A stretch of 7,806 nt of DNA from Sulfuricurvum sp. (GCA_030679635.1 JAUXSZ010000028.1:1-7806), one strand, 5' to 3'; shown: positions 1 through 6,322, counted from the stretch's first letter. Notes: a model not told the origin generated them from the letters alone. Numbers and translations are program-made.

Positions 1-1
1 G

Positions 2-274
2 TTCTCAACTAAAACCTGCAAAATGTGTAATTACATGAAAAAAACTGTCTACGAAAATGATGACGTTTCTGAATATATCAAAACATTTTTTATCCCTATC
101 GAAGTCGATATCCAAGAGCATCCCGATAAATACGGCTATCAAGTCTTCGGAACACCCACCTATTATTTTTTAAGTTCAGATGGAAAACAAATCGGGCGTA
201 TGATGGTTGGCGGAGCAGATCCAAAAGGATTTCTTCAAAAACTTCAAGAAGTTCACAATCAAATAGCTCATTAA
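2..274 (+). CDS. Thioredoxin-fold protein, C-terminal part (5' end outside the window)
   Basis: The reading frame is open from the left edge, so the gene starts upstream. The ATG at 23 is not a start: it is the Met inside a CKMC active site whose first cysteine is encoded at 17-19 and second at 26-28. The visible 90 residues contain that CxxC near the front, the hydrophobic strand FFIPIEVDI, a GTPT motif carrying the cis-proline typical of thioredoxin folds, and a C-terminal helix, so this is most of a thioredoxin domain of the Thioredoxin_7/SoxW-like type. It resembles the protein at 2182-2568: both share C-x2-C-x-YM, FIP, GTPT and GGA in the same order. A thiol reductase or thiol carrier role in the periplasm, fed by the DsbD encoded 81 bp downstream, is inferred. 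The signal peptide cannot be seen because the N-terminus is missing. Confidence 0.85.
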   Translation, partial: FSTKTCKMCNYMKKTVYENDDVSEYIKTFFIPIEVDIQEHPDKYGYQVFGTPTYYFLSSDGKQIGRMMVGGADPKGFLQKLQEVHNQIAH

Positions 275-284
275 CATGGTTAAT
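270..284. repeat. Short perfect inverted repeat over the stop codon
   Basis: ATTAAC and GTTAAT are separated by ATG, giving a 6-bp stem with a 3-nt loop that includes the TAA stop at 272-274. It is AT-rich and the first T-run (297-302) lies about 12 nt downstream, so it is at best a weak terminator and may be chance. Confidence 0.25.
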
Positions 285-301
285 GATAGAAATCACTTTT
301 T

Positions 302-324
302 CTTACGGTTAGGTGTGCTAAAAT
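302..324 (+). promoter_or_regulatory. Candidate dsbD promoter (extended -10)
   Basis: TAAAAT at 319-324 is preceded by TGC (316-318), which makes an extended -10 element. Upstream is a T-rich stretch, as is common in Campylobacterota promoters that lack a conserved -35. Transcription would begin near 331, leaving a leader of about 25 nt before the dsbD ATG. The same TGC-TA(T/A)AAT form occurs at 7786-7794. Read by eye only. Confidence 0.4.
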
Positions 325-355
325 GATGGATTACTAGCGATTAAAAGGTTTAATA

Positions 356-2185
356 ATGCGATTTTTATTTCTTATGTTTTTTTCTATGACCCTTTTCGGG
401 GTGAGTTTTCTTCAGCCAGAAGAGGCATTTAAACCTAGAATAAGCCAAATAGACCAAGATACTATCGGTATTGATATCGATTTGGGTGAGGATATCTATC
501 TTTATAAAAATAAGCTAAAAGTTGAAGATGCCAACCTAAAAGATGGGATCGATTTTAAGTCTGTGAGAATGGGACAATCGGTTGAGCATGGTGGAGAACA
601 GGTCTTTTTGACCTCTCCCGCAATTCGTATCGACGTGATAAAAAAAAGCGTTTTGAACGGTGATCAAAAAGTTAAAGTTAATCTTAGCTATCAAGGGTGT
701 TCCTCGGCAGGGTTGTGTTATGAACCTCAGGATACAACGCTTGAAATTGTGATTGATGCTGACCAGTTGGATGGCGTTAAAACTACAGAACCTTCGGTAA
801 TCAAAGCGGATGCTATAGCGGTAAAGTCAGTAAAACCATTGGTTGCAGAAGAAAAAAATGAGACCAAAGCTCCGGTGATTACGTCGGAAACCGATAAAAT
901 TGCCAGCGTTATTCAAGGGGGGAGCATTTGGTTGATCATTATCAGCTTTTTCGGATTTGGCTTATTGCTCTCCCTTACGCCGTGCGTTTTTCCGATGATT
1001 CCGATTATATCCTCGGTAATTCTTGCCCAGGGTGAGGGGATTGGAACGAAAAAGGCATTTTGGCTTTCACTCGTATACGTTTTGTCGATGGCGGTTGCTT
1101 ATACGATAGCAGGTGTTTTAGCGGGATTGTTCGGGGCTAATTTGCAAGCAGCTTTCCAAACTCCATGGATCATTACCGTATTCGCATTGATTTTTGTCGT
1201 TTTGTCGCTTTCCATGTTTGATGTGTATGAGCTGCAGGTTCCTAATTTTATCCAATCACGCATTTCGCGTTTGGGAGGTCAGAAAGGAGGGATTATAGGG
1301 GTGGCTCTGATGGGCTTTTTCTCTGCTTTGATTGTTGGACCCTGTGTGGCGGCACCATTAGCGGGAGCGCTTATCTATATCGGCCAGACGGGCGATGCAT
1401 TGCTCGGAGGAATAGCACTGTTTACTCTGAGTATCGGGATGGGTGTTCCCCTCCTGATCGTCGGGACAACGTCGGGAAAATTCATGCCGAAACCGGGCAT
1501 GTGGATGGATGCGGTCAAAGCAATATTCGGTGTTATGCTGCTGGGTATTGCGATTTGGATGATCGGACGTGTTTTGGATGAAAATACGACGTTGCTTCTG
1601 TGGGGCGGATTGGCCGTATTTGTCGCCATCAACATCGGCGCACTGGAAGCACTCGGGGAACATGCTGCATGGAGCGCACGTGCTAATATCAAAGCGTTAG
1701 CCTTTATGATCCTTCTTTATGGGGTGTCATTGCTGGTTGGAGGAATGGCAGGTGCCCATAATCCTTTGCACCCATTGGAACCTTTTATACAATCAAAAAC
1801 GGGTGCTATAGCGTCTGCGGATACAACCCACAAGACATTTGAGAAAATTACGTCAACCGAAGAACTCGATGCAATTTTGGCTGAGAACAAAGGGAAGCCG
1901 GTTATGGTCGATTTCTATGCCGACTGGTGTACCTCGTGCAAAGAATTTGAAGAAAAAACATTCAGCGATGAGGCGGTTAAAATCGAAATGGATAAGCTTG
2001 TTTTGGTTCAAGTGAATTTAACGGCAAACGATGACGCAGCAAAAGCTTTTACTAAAAAATACGGTATTTTTGGTCCACCCGCTATTTTGTTTTTTGATGA
2101 AACCGGGCATCTGCAAAATGACGCAACAATTGTTGGATTTAAAGAACCCAAAGAGCTGTTAAATCATCTAAAAGGATTGAAATGA
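356..2185 (+). CDS. dsbD: Thiol:disulfide interchange protein DsbD
   Basis: An inner-membrane protein that moves electrons from cytoplasmic thioredoxin to periplasmic thiol proteins. All three DsbD modules are present in 609 residues (E. coli: 565). After a signal peptide (about 1-18) comes the periplasmic alpha domain, with its cysteine pair C115 and C121 in the CSSAGLCYEP motif. A variable linker (about 135-185) follows. The membrane domain has about eight helices (about 190-465), with C210 in the TPCVFPM motif and C330 in the VGPCVAAP motif. The C-terminal thioredoxin domain carries C525-T-S-C528 in YADWCTSCKEFE and a GPPA cis-proline near 574-575. All six electron-relay cysteines are therefore kept. 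AAAGG at 343-347 precedes the ATG at a suitable distance. The stop overlaps the next gene's start (ATGA), so the two are probably co-translated. A role in feeding sulfur-oxidation or cytochrome c maturation thioredoxins (SoxVW or CcmG-like) is inferred. Confidence 0.96.
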   Translation: MRFLFLMFFSMTLFGVSFLQPEEAFKPRISQIDQDTIGIDIDLGEDIYLYKNKLKVEDANLKDGIDFKSVRMGQSVEHGGEQVFLTSPAIRIDVIKKSVLNGDQKVKVNLSYQGCSSAGLCYEPQDTTLEIVIDADQLDGVKTTEPSVIKADAIAVKSVKPLVAEEKNETKAPVITSETDKIASVIQGGSIWLIIISFFGFGLLLSLTPCVFPMIPIISSVILAQGEGIGTKKAFWLSLVYVLSMAVAYTIAGVLAGLFGANLQAAFQTPWIITVFALIFVVLSLSMFDVYELQVPNFIQSRISRLGGQKGGIIGVALMGFFSALIVGPCVAAPLAGALIYIGQTGDALLGGIALFTLSIGMGVPLLIVGTTSGKFMPKPGMWMDAVKAIFGVMLLGIAIWMIGRVLDENTTLLLWGGLAVFVAINIGALEALGEHAAWSARANIKALAFMILLYGVSLLVGGMAGAHNPLHPLEPFIQSKTGAIASADTTHKTFEKITSTEELDAILAENKGKPVMVDFYADWCTSCKEFEEKTFSDEAVKIEMDKLVLVQVNLTANDDAAKAFTKKYGIFGPPAILFFDETGHLQNDATIVGFKEPKELLNHLKGLK

Positions 2186-2568
2186 GTAAAGTATTATGGG
2201 CACTCACTCTGATTGCTTCGTGCGCTTTAGCGGAGATAAAATGGGCTCCTTCGTACGATGCAGCATTGGTCAGTGCAAAACAAGAGAAAAAAAATGTGAT
2301 GGTAATGCTCTCAAAAGAGGGATGTCCGGCATGCGACTACATGGAGAATGTAGTGTTTGAAGAGAGAGTAATCGAAGATGCGATCACCAAAGGGTTTATC
2401 CCGGTCCATATCGACGTCCATACGGATAAAGTTCCCTCAGGTCTGGGATTTATCGGCACACCGACCTTTCATTTTCTCAATGCATCGGGAGAGAAGCTAA
2501 AGCGTCATGACGGCGGAGCAAATATTCCTACGTTTATGGGAATTCTAAACAGCGTTAAGAAGCCTTAG
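2182..2568 (+). CDS. Exported thioredoxin-fold protein coupled to dsbD
   Basis: A 128-residue protein with a clear Sec signal peptide (hydrophobic core 4-14, probable cleavage after the ALA at 15-17), so the mature form is periplasmic. The active site is C48-P-A-C51, close to the CPxC of disulfide reductases, and the cis-proline is P94 in GTPT. The length is that of a single thioredoxin domain with no extra module. The ATG overlaps the dsbD stop by 4 bp, with AAGGA at 2173-2177 inside the end of dsbD, which points to translational coupling and makes DsbD its likely electron donor. It is a paralogue of the truncated gene at the left edge. Family: Thioredoxin_7/SoxW-like. The substrate is unknown; candidates are Sox proteins, apocytochromes, or general disulfide repair. 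Its 3' end overlaps the convergent gene by 14 bp (2555-2568). Confidence 0.9.
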   Translation: MSKVLWALTLIASCALAEIKWAPSYDAALVSAKQEKKNVMVMLSKEGCPACDYMENVVFEERVIEDAITKGFIPVHIDVHTDKVPSGLGFIGTPTFHFLNASGEKLKRHDGGANIPTFMGILNSVKKP

Positions 2569-3094
2569 GCGTTTCATCGATTAATTTTTCAAGAATATAG
2601 AGCTGCATATTTTTATGCGGTATCTCTTTTTCGAGGGCATCTCCATAGATCATTGCAACTTCTTTGGAATGGCGATCGTAATCAAAGTGGGGAAAGTGAT
2701 TTTCCCACCCTTTCTTAACAATCTTCAGAGCAACCGTATCAATCAAATACTCTTTAAAAATTGCATACGTCGCAAAGAACATTCCGGTAAACAAAATGGC
2801 CATAATCATCAGCAAATGACAGTCAAATTTCTCCAGCTTTGTGTGAAATAAAATAGCAGGAAGAATAATGATGGCATGCCATAAAATGATAAAAACAATA
2901 TAGCTTTTTCCGATACTGAGCCGAAAACCCGGAACGTTCCCCTCGAGCTTGAGGCCATCTTGATACATTTTATTGGTATGCAGTAAATCCCGTAACAGCA
3001 TCGGAGAATCGCTGAGAGTAAAAATATACGGGATAATTTTTTCTTGCATGATTGTATTCATGCCCTTACTGATCCATGAGGTGATTCTAATCAT
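2555..3094 (-). CDS. Membrane protein of unknown function downstream of lpxB
   Basis: I do not recognise this 179-residue protein. It has two strong hydrophobic segments (about 65-84 and 93-113) separated by a short loop with a few charged residues. The first 60 residues are soluble and contain a SDSPMLLRDLL stretch. The C-terminal part, about 65 residues, is charged and rich in H, D, E and K, with the cluster HFPHFDYDRHSKE. The start was set at 3094 because AAGGA at 3104-3100 lies 5 nt upstream. A longer frame to 3166 is open, but it would run deep inside lpxB and adds a low-complexity, non-hydrophobic extension. With this start the gene overlaps the end of lpxB by 8 bp, so the two are probably co-translated. 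A link to lipid A or envelope function is suggested only by position. Both termini are likely on the same side of the membrane. Confidence 0.75.
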   Translation of the reverse strand: MIRITSWISKGMNTIMQEKIIPYIFTLSDSPMLLRDLLHTNKMYQDGLKLEGNVPGFRLSIGKSYIVFIILWHAIIILPAILFHTKLEKFDCHLLMIMAILFTGMFFATYAIFKEYLIDTVALKIVKKGWENHFPHFDYDRHSKEVAMIYGDALEKEIPHKNMQLYILEKLIDETPKAS

Positions 3095-4136
3095 GTATTT
3101 CCTTGATAATTTCGCTGACGCGTTTTGCGCTGCCGTGCTGGAGTAATGATCGCAGCTTTGCAGCATTATGGAAAAATTGTTCTTTATCCATTTCTAAATA
3201 GCTATTATACAGATTTTCAGCCGTAACGTCATTTTGAATGAATTCCGGATGGAGTGTTGTCCCGTATGCATGGGATAACAGGAGATTGGCAAGTCCTGCA
3301 TATTGGAGTTTGATAAGCGCTCTACCGATGATATAATCAAGTTTTTTTGCGATGTAAACGAGTACAAACGGTGTCCCGATCAGCGAGGCTTCCAGGGTTG
3401 CCGTGCCGCTGCAGATAAAAGCAAAATCAGAAGTGGCCAATGTGGTATGGGCATCGTGGGTGATGGTGAAACCGCTGATATCTCCATAAAGTTCCGAAAT
3501 TTTTTCATCACTGAAATGCGGAGGGATAACGAGCATCGCGTGACATGTAATGAGCGCTCGAACTTCTCTAAAAACACCCATGAGCTTTTTAATCTCACCG
3601 GGCCTGCTTCCGGGCATAAAGGTGACAATTCCCGTAGGGGTCAGATCGGTTTTTTTGACGGTGATCTCATCGAGAAGCGGGTGCCCCACGTATTCGATAG
3701 GAGCCATAGGAGAATAATAGGAGGGTTCAAACGGTAAAATCGATGCGAGTTTTGTTACCGTTTTTTCCAAAACAGGGATCCGTTTTTTCTTCCATGCCCA
3801 TGCCTGAGGAAGGATATAATAGATAATCTCTTTGTGCGGATAACGTTTTCGGATTTCTTTTGCCAGAGGGAGATTAAAACCGGAAGAATCGATCAGCAGA
3901 ACTTTGTCCATATCCTGTGCGAGTTCTACCATCTGATCTTTTAAGCGAAAAAAAAATGGGAGTTTTTTGAGGACATCGACGAATCCCATGATGGCCGTAG
4001 AGCGTAAATCGACGATGCTATTACCCAAAGAAGAATCAAAAATTCCGTGTATTTCGACATCATCCCCCAGCTCTTTCATCAGATAGGTCAAATGGACATT
4101 GGCAGAGTGCTCAAGCGCGGAGACTAATAGTTTCAT
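3087..4136 (-). CDS. lpxB: Lipid-A-disaccharide synthase
   Basis: A family 19 glycosyltransferase. It joins UDP-2,3-diacylglucosamine to lipid X to form the lipid A disaccharide, on the cytoplasmic face of the inner membrane. The family landmarks appear in order: MGFVDVLKKLP (50-60), LIDSSGFN with D83 at the position of essential E. coli D98, YYILPQAWAWKKKRI (106-120), LPFEPSYY (134-141), YVGHPLLDE (149-157), PGSRPGE with R178 matching essential R201, and CSGTATLEASLIGTPFVLVY (242-261). At 349 residues it is shorter than the E. coli enzyme (382). The N-terminal loop reads SALEHSANVH instead of the GEASGD form, which I believe is usual in Campylobacterota. GGAGG at 4144-4140 precedes the ATG, which overlaps the stop of the cytochrome gene (ATGA). 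It therefore sits second in a three-gene unit. Confidence 0.95.
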   Translation of the reverse strand: MKLLVSALEHSANVHLTYLMKELGDDVEIHGIFDSSLGNSIVDLRSTAIMGFVDVLKKLPFFFRLKDQMVELAQDMDKVLLIDSSGFNLPLAKEIRKRYPHKEIIYYILPQAWAWKKKRIPVLEKTVTKLASILPFEPSYYSPMAPIEYVGHPLLDEITVKKTDLTPTGIVTFMPGSRPGEIKKLMGVFREVRALITCHAMLVIPPHFSDEKISELYGDISGFTITHDAHTTLATSDFAFICSGTATLEASLIGTPFVLVYIAKKLDYIIGRALIKLQYAGLANLLLSHAYGTTLHPEFIQNDVTAENLYNSYLEMDKEQFFHNAAKLRSLLQHGSAKRVSEIIKEIHD

Positions 4137-4492
4137 GATCCTCCATCTCCTCTCGAAGTGTTTTCATTCTTATCGTGGCTGGCCTCTTCGTGGTATTCTG
4201 ATAAAAAGGTGGTGATTGTTTGAATCTGTGCGTCACTCAACCCTTGTGCGAAAGGGATCATAAGCTGCGCTTGCTGGGTATCGGCAATTTTGGTTCGATA
4301 TCGCTGCAGCTTGTAGGTTAAAAAGGATTTAGGTCGATACGCGAGTCCTGGGTACTCTCCCAACCCTTTGGCATTAACGCCGTGGCACCCGTTGCACCCT
4401 TTTGAAAAATAGATTTTTTTCCCTTTATCATAGAGGTTATCGGAGGCACCTATCATCACAGCACCCACCAAAAGCCAGACGAAAAATTTCAC
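4133..4492 (-). CDS. Small exported monohaem cytochrome c (class I, c553/c5-like)
   Basis: A 119-residue precursor with a signal peptide (hydrophobic 3-15, probable cleavage near GAS at 15-17). The haem attachment site is C33-N-G-C36-H37. M78 in the segment QLMIPFAQGLSD is the likely sixth haem ligand, and the following LSDAQIQTITTFLSEY is the usual C-terminal helix of small class I cytochromes c. The hydrophilic tail after residue 102 (rich in H, E, D, K, N) is unusual. GTG at 4492 was chosen as start because it places the signal peptide at the N-terminus and has AAGGGA at 4502-4497. A longer open frame to 4648 would run into the divergent gene at 4554 and has no export signal at its front. 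It is a periplasmic electron carrier whose partners are unknown. Its stop overlaps lpxB by 4 bp, although the two functions seem unrelated. Confidence 0.88.
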   Translation of the reverse strand: MKFFVWLLVGAVMIGASDNLYDKGKKIYFSKGCNGCHGVNAKGLGEYPGLAYRPKSFLTYKLQRYRTKIADTQQAQLMIPFAQGLSDAQIQTITTFLSEYHEEASHDKNENTSRGDGGS

Positions 4493-4553
4493 ACTATCCC
4501 TTTTTAAACGTTCATAGATTACAATAGCATTATTATAGCCAAACGGGAGTCCT
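4493..4553. promoter_or_regulatory. Divergent promoter region between the cytochrome c unit and the pyrC-like gene
   Basis: This 61-bp AT-rich spacer must hold the start signals for both sides. On the minus strand TATAAT lies at 4537-4532, giving a start near 4525 and a leader of about 33 nt to the cytochrome GTG. On the plus strand TACAAT (4520-4525) and TATTAT (4531-4536) are possible -10 boxes, and GGGAG at 4545-4549 is the ribosome site for the ATG at 4554. The two promoters would overlap, so they probably compete. No clear -35 on either strand. Confidence 0.45.
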
Positions 4554-5771
4554 ATGCTTATTTGCAATGCCATTATTTGTGATATACACTCGCAACGCCA
4601 AGAAGACGTGAGAATAGAAAACGGCATCATCACGCAAATAGGGCACAATCTTTTTGACGATGAGAGTATAGATGGTACAGGGTGTTATCTGCTTCCGGGA
4701 TTGGTTGACACGAATGTCCGTTTAAAAGATCTTCAGCTCAGTGGAAAAAATCTTGAAACGCTCTCGCATGAAGCGCTTTCTGGCGGGGTAAGTACCATCG
4801 TTTTAAGCGGTGAAATGGCGCCGCGCGTGGACAATGAGATTACGCTGGAATTCGTTCAAAAACACCGTTTGCACCCTAACGGTGCCCAAATAGAATGTGC
4901 AATCAGTGCGCTGGGTGAAGAGGGGAATCTTAGCAATATTTCTCTGCTACTGAAAAAAGGGGGGAAAGCCCTCTATAGCAAGACGATCAGTGATTACAAT
5001 CTGATCATCCGTATGGCTCAGTATTCACAAATGACGCAAAAACCGTTGTTTTATTTCTCTCAGGATAAGAGCTTGTCTGACAGCGGTGTGATGAGTGATG
5101 GAAAGGTTGCGACCTCGCTAGGGCTTCCGGGTATATCTTCCATGTCGGAGGTGGTACATATCGCTTCGATGATAGAAATTGCACGTCAGTATGAAATTAA
5201 AATCGTCTTTAAAAGTATCACAGAGCCTCGATCGATTGAACTGATTTCGAAAGCACGGCTTGAGGGGATTGATGTTGAGTGTGAGGTGTCTATACACCAT
5301 CTTTTACACAGTGATGAGGCATGCAAAGGATTTGACACCGATGCAAAAATAAATCCTCCTTTGGTGAGCGATACGAAACGGAAGATGTTGATAGATGCTC
5401 TCCAAAAAGGGGAGATCCACTCACTGAGTGCCTTGCATCAACCGAATTCGGATGTCTATAAAGACATTACGTTTTACGATGCCAGCCATGGAACAACGTC
5501 CATTGGAGAATATCTTCCCTTATGTTATACGTATCTTGTCAAAAACGGTATTATCGATATGCCAACACTGGTGAGACTAACTTCGTATGCTCCTGCATCT
5601 CAAGTTGGAGTGAATGCCGGAGAAATTGTCGTCGGAGGAAAAGCGAATCTGATGCTCTTCAATCCGAATGAACAGCTTACCGTCGGACATCATCACTCTC
5701 TTTATAAGAACGAAACATTATCCGGCCGAGTTATTTTGGCATTGCAAGGTGAAGAGATAACCCGCTTTTAA
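4554..5771 (+). CDS. Dihydroorotase-like protein, predicted non-catalytic (PyrC'/PyrX type)
   Basis: 405 residues with the full amidohydrolase layout of class I dihydroorotase: an N-terminal beta part with PGLVD at 48-52, the barrel, and a C-terminal part with SYAPA (344-348) and GEIVVGGKANLMLFN. The scaffold aligns throughout (for example SGVMSDGKV, LGLPGISSMSEV, IHHLLHSDEA, KINPPL), but the active site does not. The HxH pair of VDxHxHLR is N54 and R56, with K58 for the substrate-binding Arg. The barrel His before the CED motif is F168. The His of QHVST is S221. The catalytic Asp of TDHAPH is L294. It therefore should not bind the zinc pair or make dihydroorotate. In Pseudomonas and relatives such PyrC' proteins support the assembly of aspartate transcarbamoylase (PyrB), and the same role is inferred here. 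No pyrB lies in the window. Its stop overlaps the convergent chorismate mutase gene by 4 bp. Confidence 0.9.
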   Translation: MLICNAIICDIHSQRQEDVRIENGIITQIGHNLFDDESIDGTGCYLLPGLVDTNVRLKDLQLSGKNLETLSHEALSGGVSTIVLSGEMAPRVDNEITLEFVQKHRLHPNGAQIECAISALGEEGNLSNISLLLKKGGKALYSKTISDYNLIIRMAQYSQMTQKPLFYFSQDKSLSDSGVMSDGKVATSLGLPGISSMSEVVHIASMIEIARQYEIKIVFKSITEPRSIELISKARLEGIDVECEVSIHHLLHSDEACKGFDTDAKINPPLVSDTKRKMLIDALQKGEIHSLSALHQPNSDVYKDITFYDASHGTTSIGEYLPLCYTYLVKNGIIDMPTLVRLTSYAPASQVGVNAGEIVVGGKANLMLFNPNEQLTVGHHHSLYKNETLSGRVILALQGEEITRF

Positions 5772-6067
5772 AGAGATTTTGCGTTTCGAAACTCGGAAAT
5801 TTCAGCTTCAACCATCTCATCGATCATAATCGTGTAGAGTTTGGTGAGGAGATTGGGAGAAACGCCCAATTCCATCGCTTTTGAACGTACACGATTCATG
5901 ACGGCCTCCATTCTCTCTTTCCCTTTGATCTCCTCAATAGAATCTTTAAATAAAGCCGCTTGTTTTACGTAGGCATTGCGTGCGGCAATAAGCTCTACAA
6001 TTTTATCATCGAGTTGATCGATATAGAAACGTACTTCGTCCAGTGAACTGCATTTTTCTGTTTTCAT
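5768..6067 (-). CDS. Single-domain AroQ-class chorismate mutase, PchB-like
   Basis: 99 residues with the all-helical AroQ chorismate mutase pattern: SLDEVRFYIDQLDDKIVELI, then AARNAYVKQAALFK, an ERMEAV stretch, and a C-terminal helix. The likely ligand residues are R13, R30 and K41. The position equivalent to E. coli Q88 and PchB Q90 is E89 (EAEISEF). Length, spacing and the N-terminal Cys-Ser-Ser-Leu resemble the isochorismate pyruvate lyase PchB (101 residues), so the reaction could be chorismate to prephenate (phenylalanine and tyrosine synthesis) or, less likely, salicylate formation. It has no signal peptide and is cytoplasmic. The start is secure: an in-frame TAA lies three codons upstream of the ATG. 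AAGGA precedes the ATG by about 10 nt, a rather long spacing. It shares no operon with its neighbours; the 3' end overlaps the dihydroorotase-like gene by 4 bp. Confidence 0.87.
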   Translation of the reverse strand: MKTEKCSSLDEVRFYIDQLDDKIVELIAARNAYVKQAALFKDSIEEIKGKERMEAVMNRVRSKAMELGVSPNLLTKLYTIMIDEMVEAEISEFRNAKSL

Positions 6068-6103
6068 GAGGGATTATTCCTTGTATGGAGTGAATTTTTT
6101 ATC

Positions 6104-6132
6104 ATATCATGCGGTAGATTAAAGATATCATG
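6104..6132 (+). repeat. Two direct copies of ATATCATG, start-to-start 21 bp
   Basis: Exact copies at 6104-6111 and 6125-6132 lie on the same face of the helix (two turns). The first overlaps the candidate -10 of the chorismate mutase promoter. This could be an operator, but the region is AT-rich and two 8-mers may recur by chance. Confidence 0.3.
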
Positions 6133-6317
6133 ATCACAATCAACATAATAATTTCGAATGTATATCACTTTACTATCACAAGAAAAGTTATAATAGTCTC
6201 TTATGATACCTCTTCGAACAATTTTTATAAAGACATAAGAATAATAGGCATAGTATATCCCAAGCAATAACAATAGGCAATGAAAAGTATGCCTTAGCTG
6301 TTGCAATGCAATCCAGT

Positions 6318-6322
6318 GGGAG
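6318..6322 (+). promoter_or_regulatory. Ribosome binding site deciding the flavoprotein start
   Basis: GGGAG lies 10 nt before the ATG at 6333. The alternative ATG at 6306 lies upstream of this site and would add nine residues in front of the twin-arginine signal, so 6333 is preferred. Confidence 0.6.

Noticed and set aside
23..274. Complete 83-residue gene starting at ATG 23
   Set aside because: This ATG lies between the two cysteines of the CKMC active site; the frame is open to the window edge, so the gene is partial.
1358..1692. Two minus-strand frames of about 100 codons inside dsbD
   Set aside because: They are antisense to the membrane domain of DsbD and have no support as genes.
2562..2570. 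GCCT-T-AGGC palindrome at the convergent stops as a bidirectional terminator
   Set aside because: The stem can form only about 3 bp with a real loop and no T-run follows.
3095..3166. N-terminal extension of the membrane protein to ATG 3166
   Set aside because: It would overlap lpxB by 80 bp, and the ATG at 3094 has a well-placed AAGGA.
3303..3737. Plus-strand 144-codon open frame inside lpxB
   Set aside because: It is antisense to conserved LpxB motifs and shows no domain or ribosome site.
4493..4648. N-terminal extension of the cytochrome c to ATG 4648
   Set aside because: It would bury the signal peptide and run through the divergent promoter into the pyrC-like gene.
6064..6306. Minus-strand 80-codon frame between the chorismate mutase and flavoprotein genes, ending in ATGA with the mutase start
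   Set aside because: Composition is that of AT-rich spacer (many Tyr, Ile, Asn), there is no recognisable domain and no good ribosome site, and it covers the likely promoters of both neighbours. The ATGA overlap is suggestive but probably chance.
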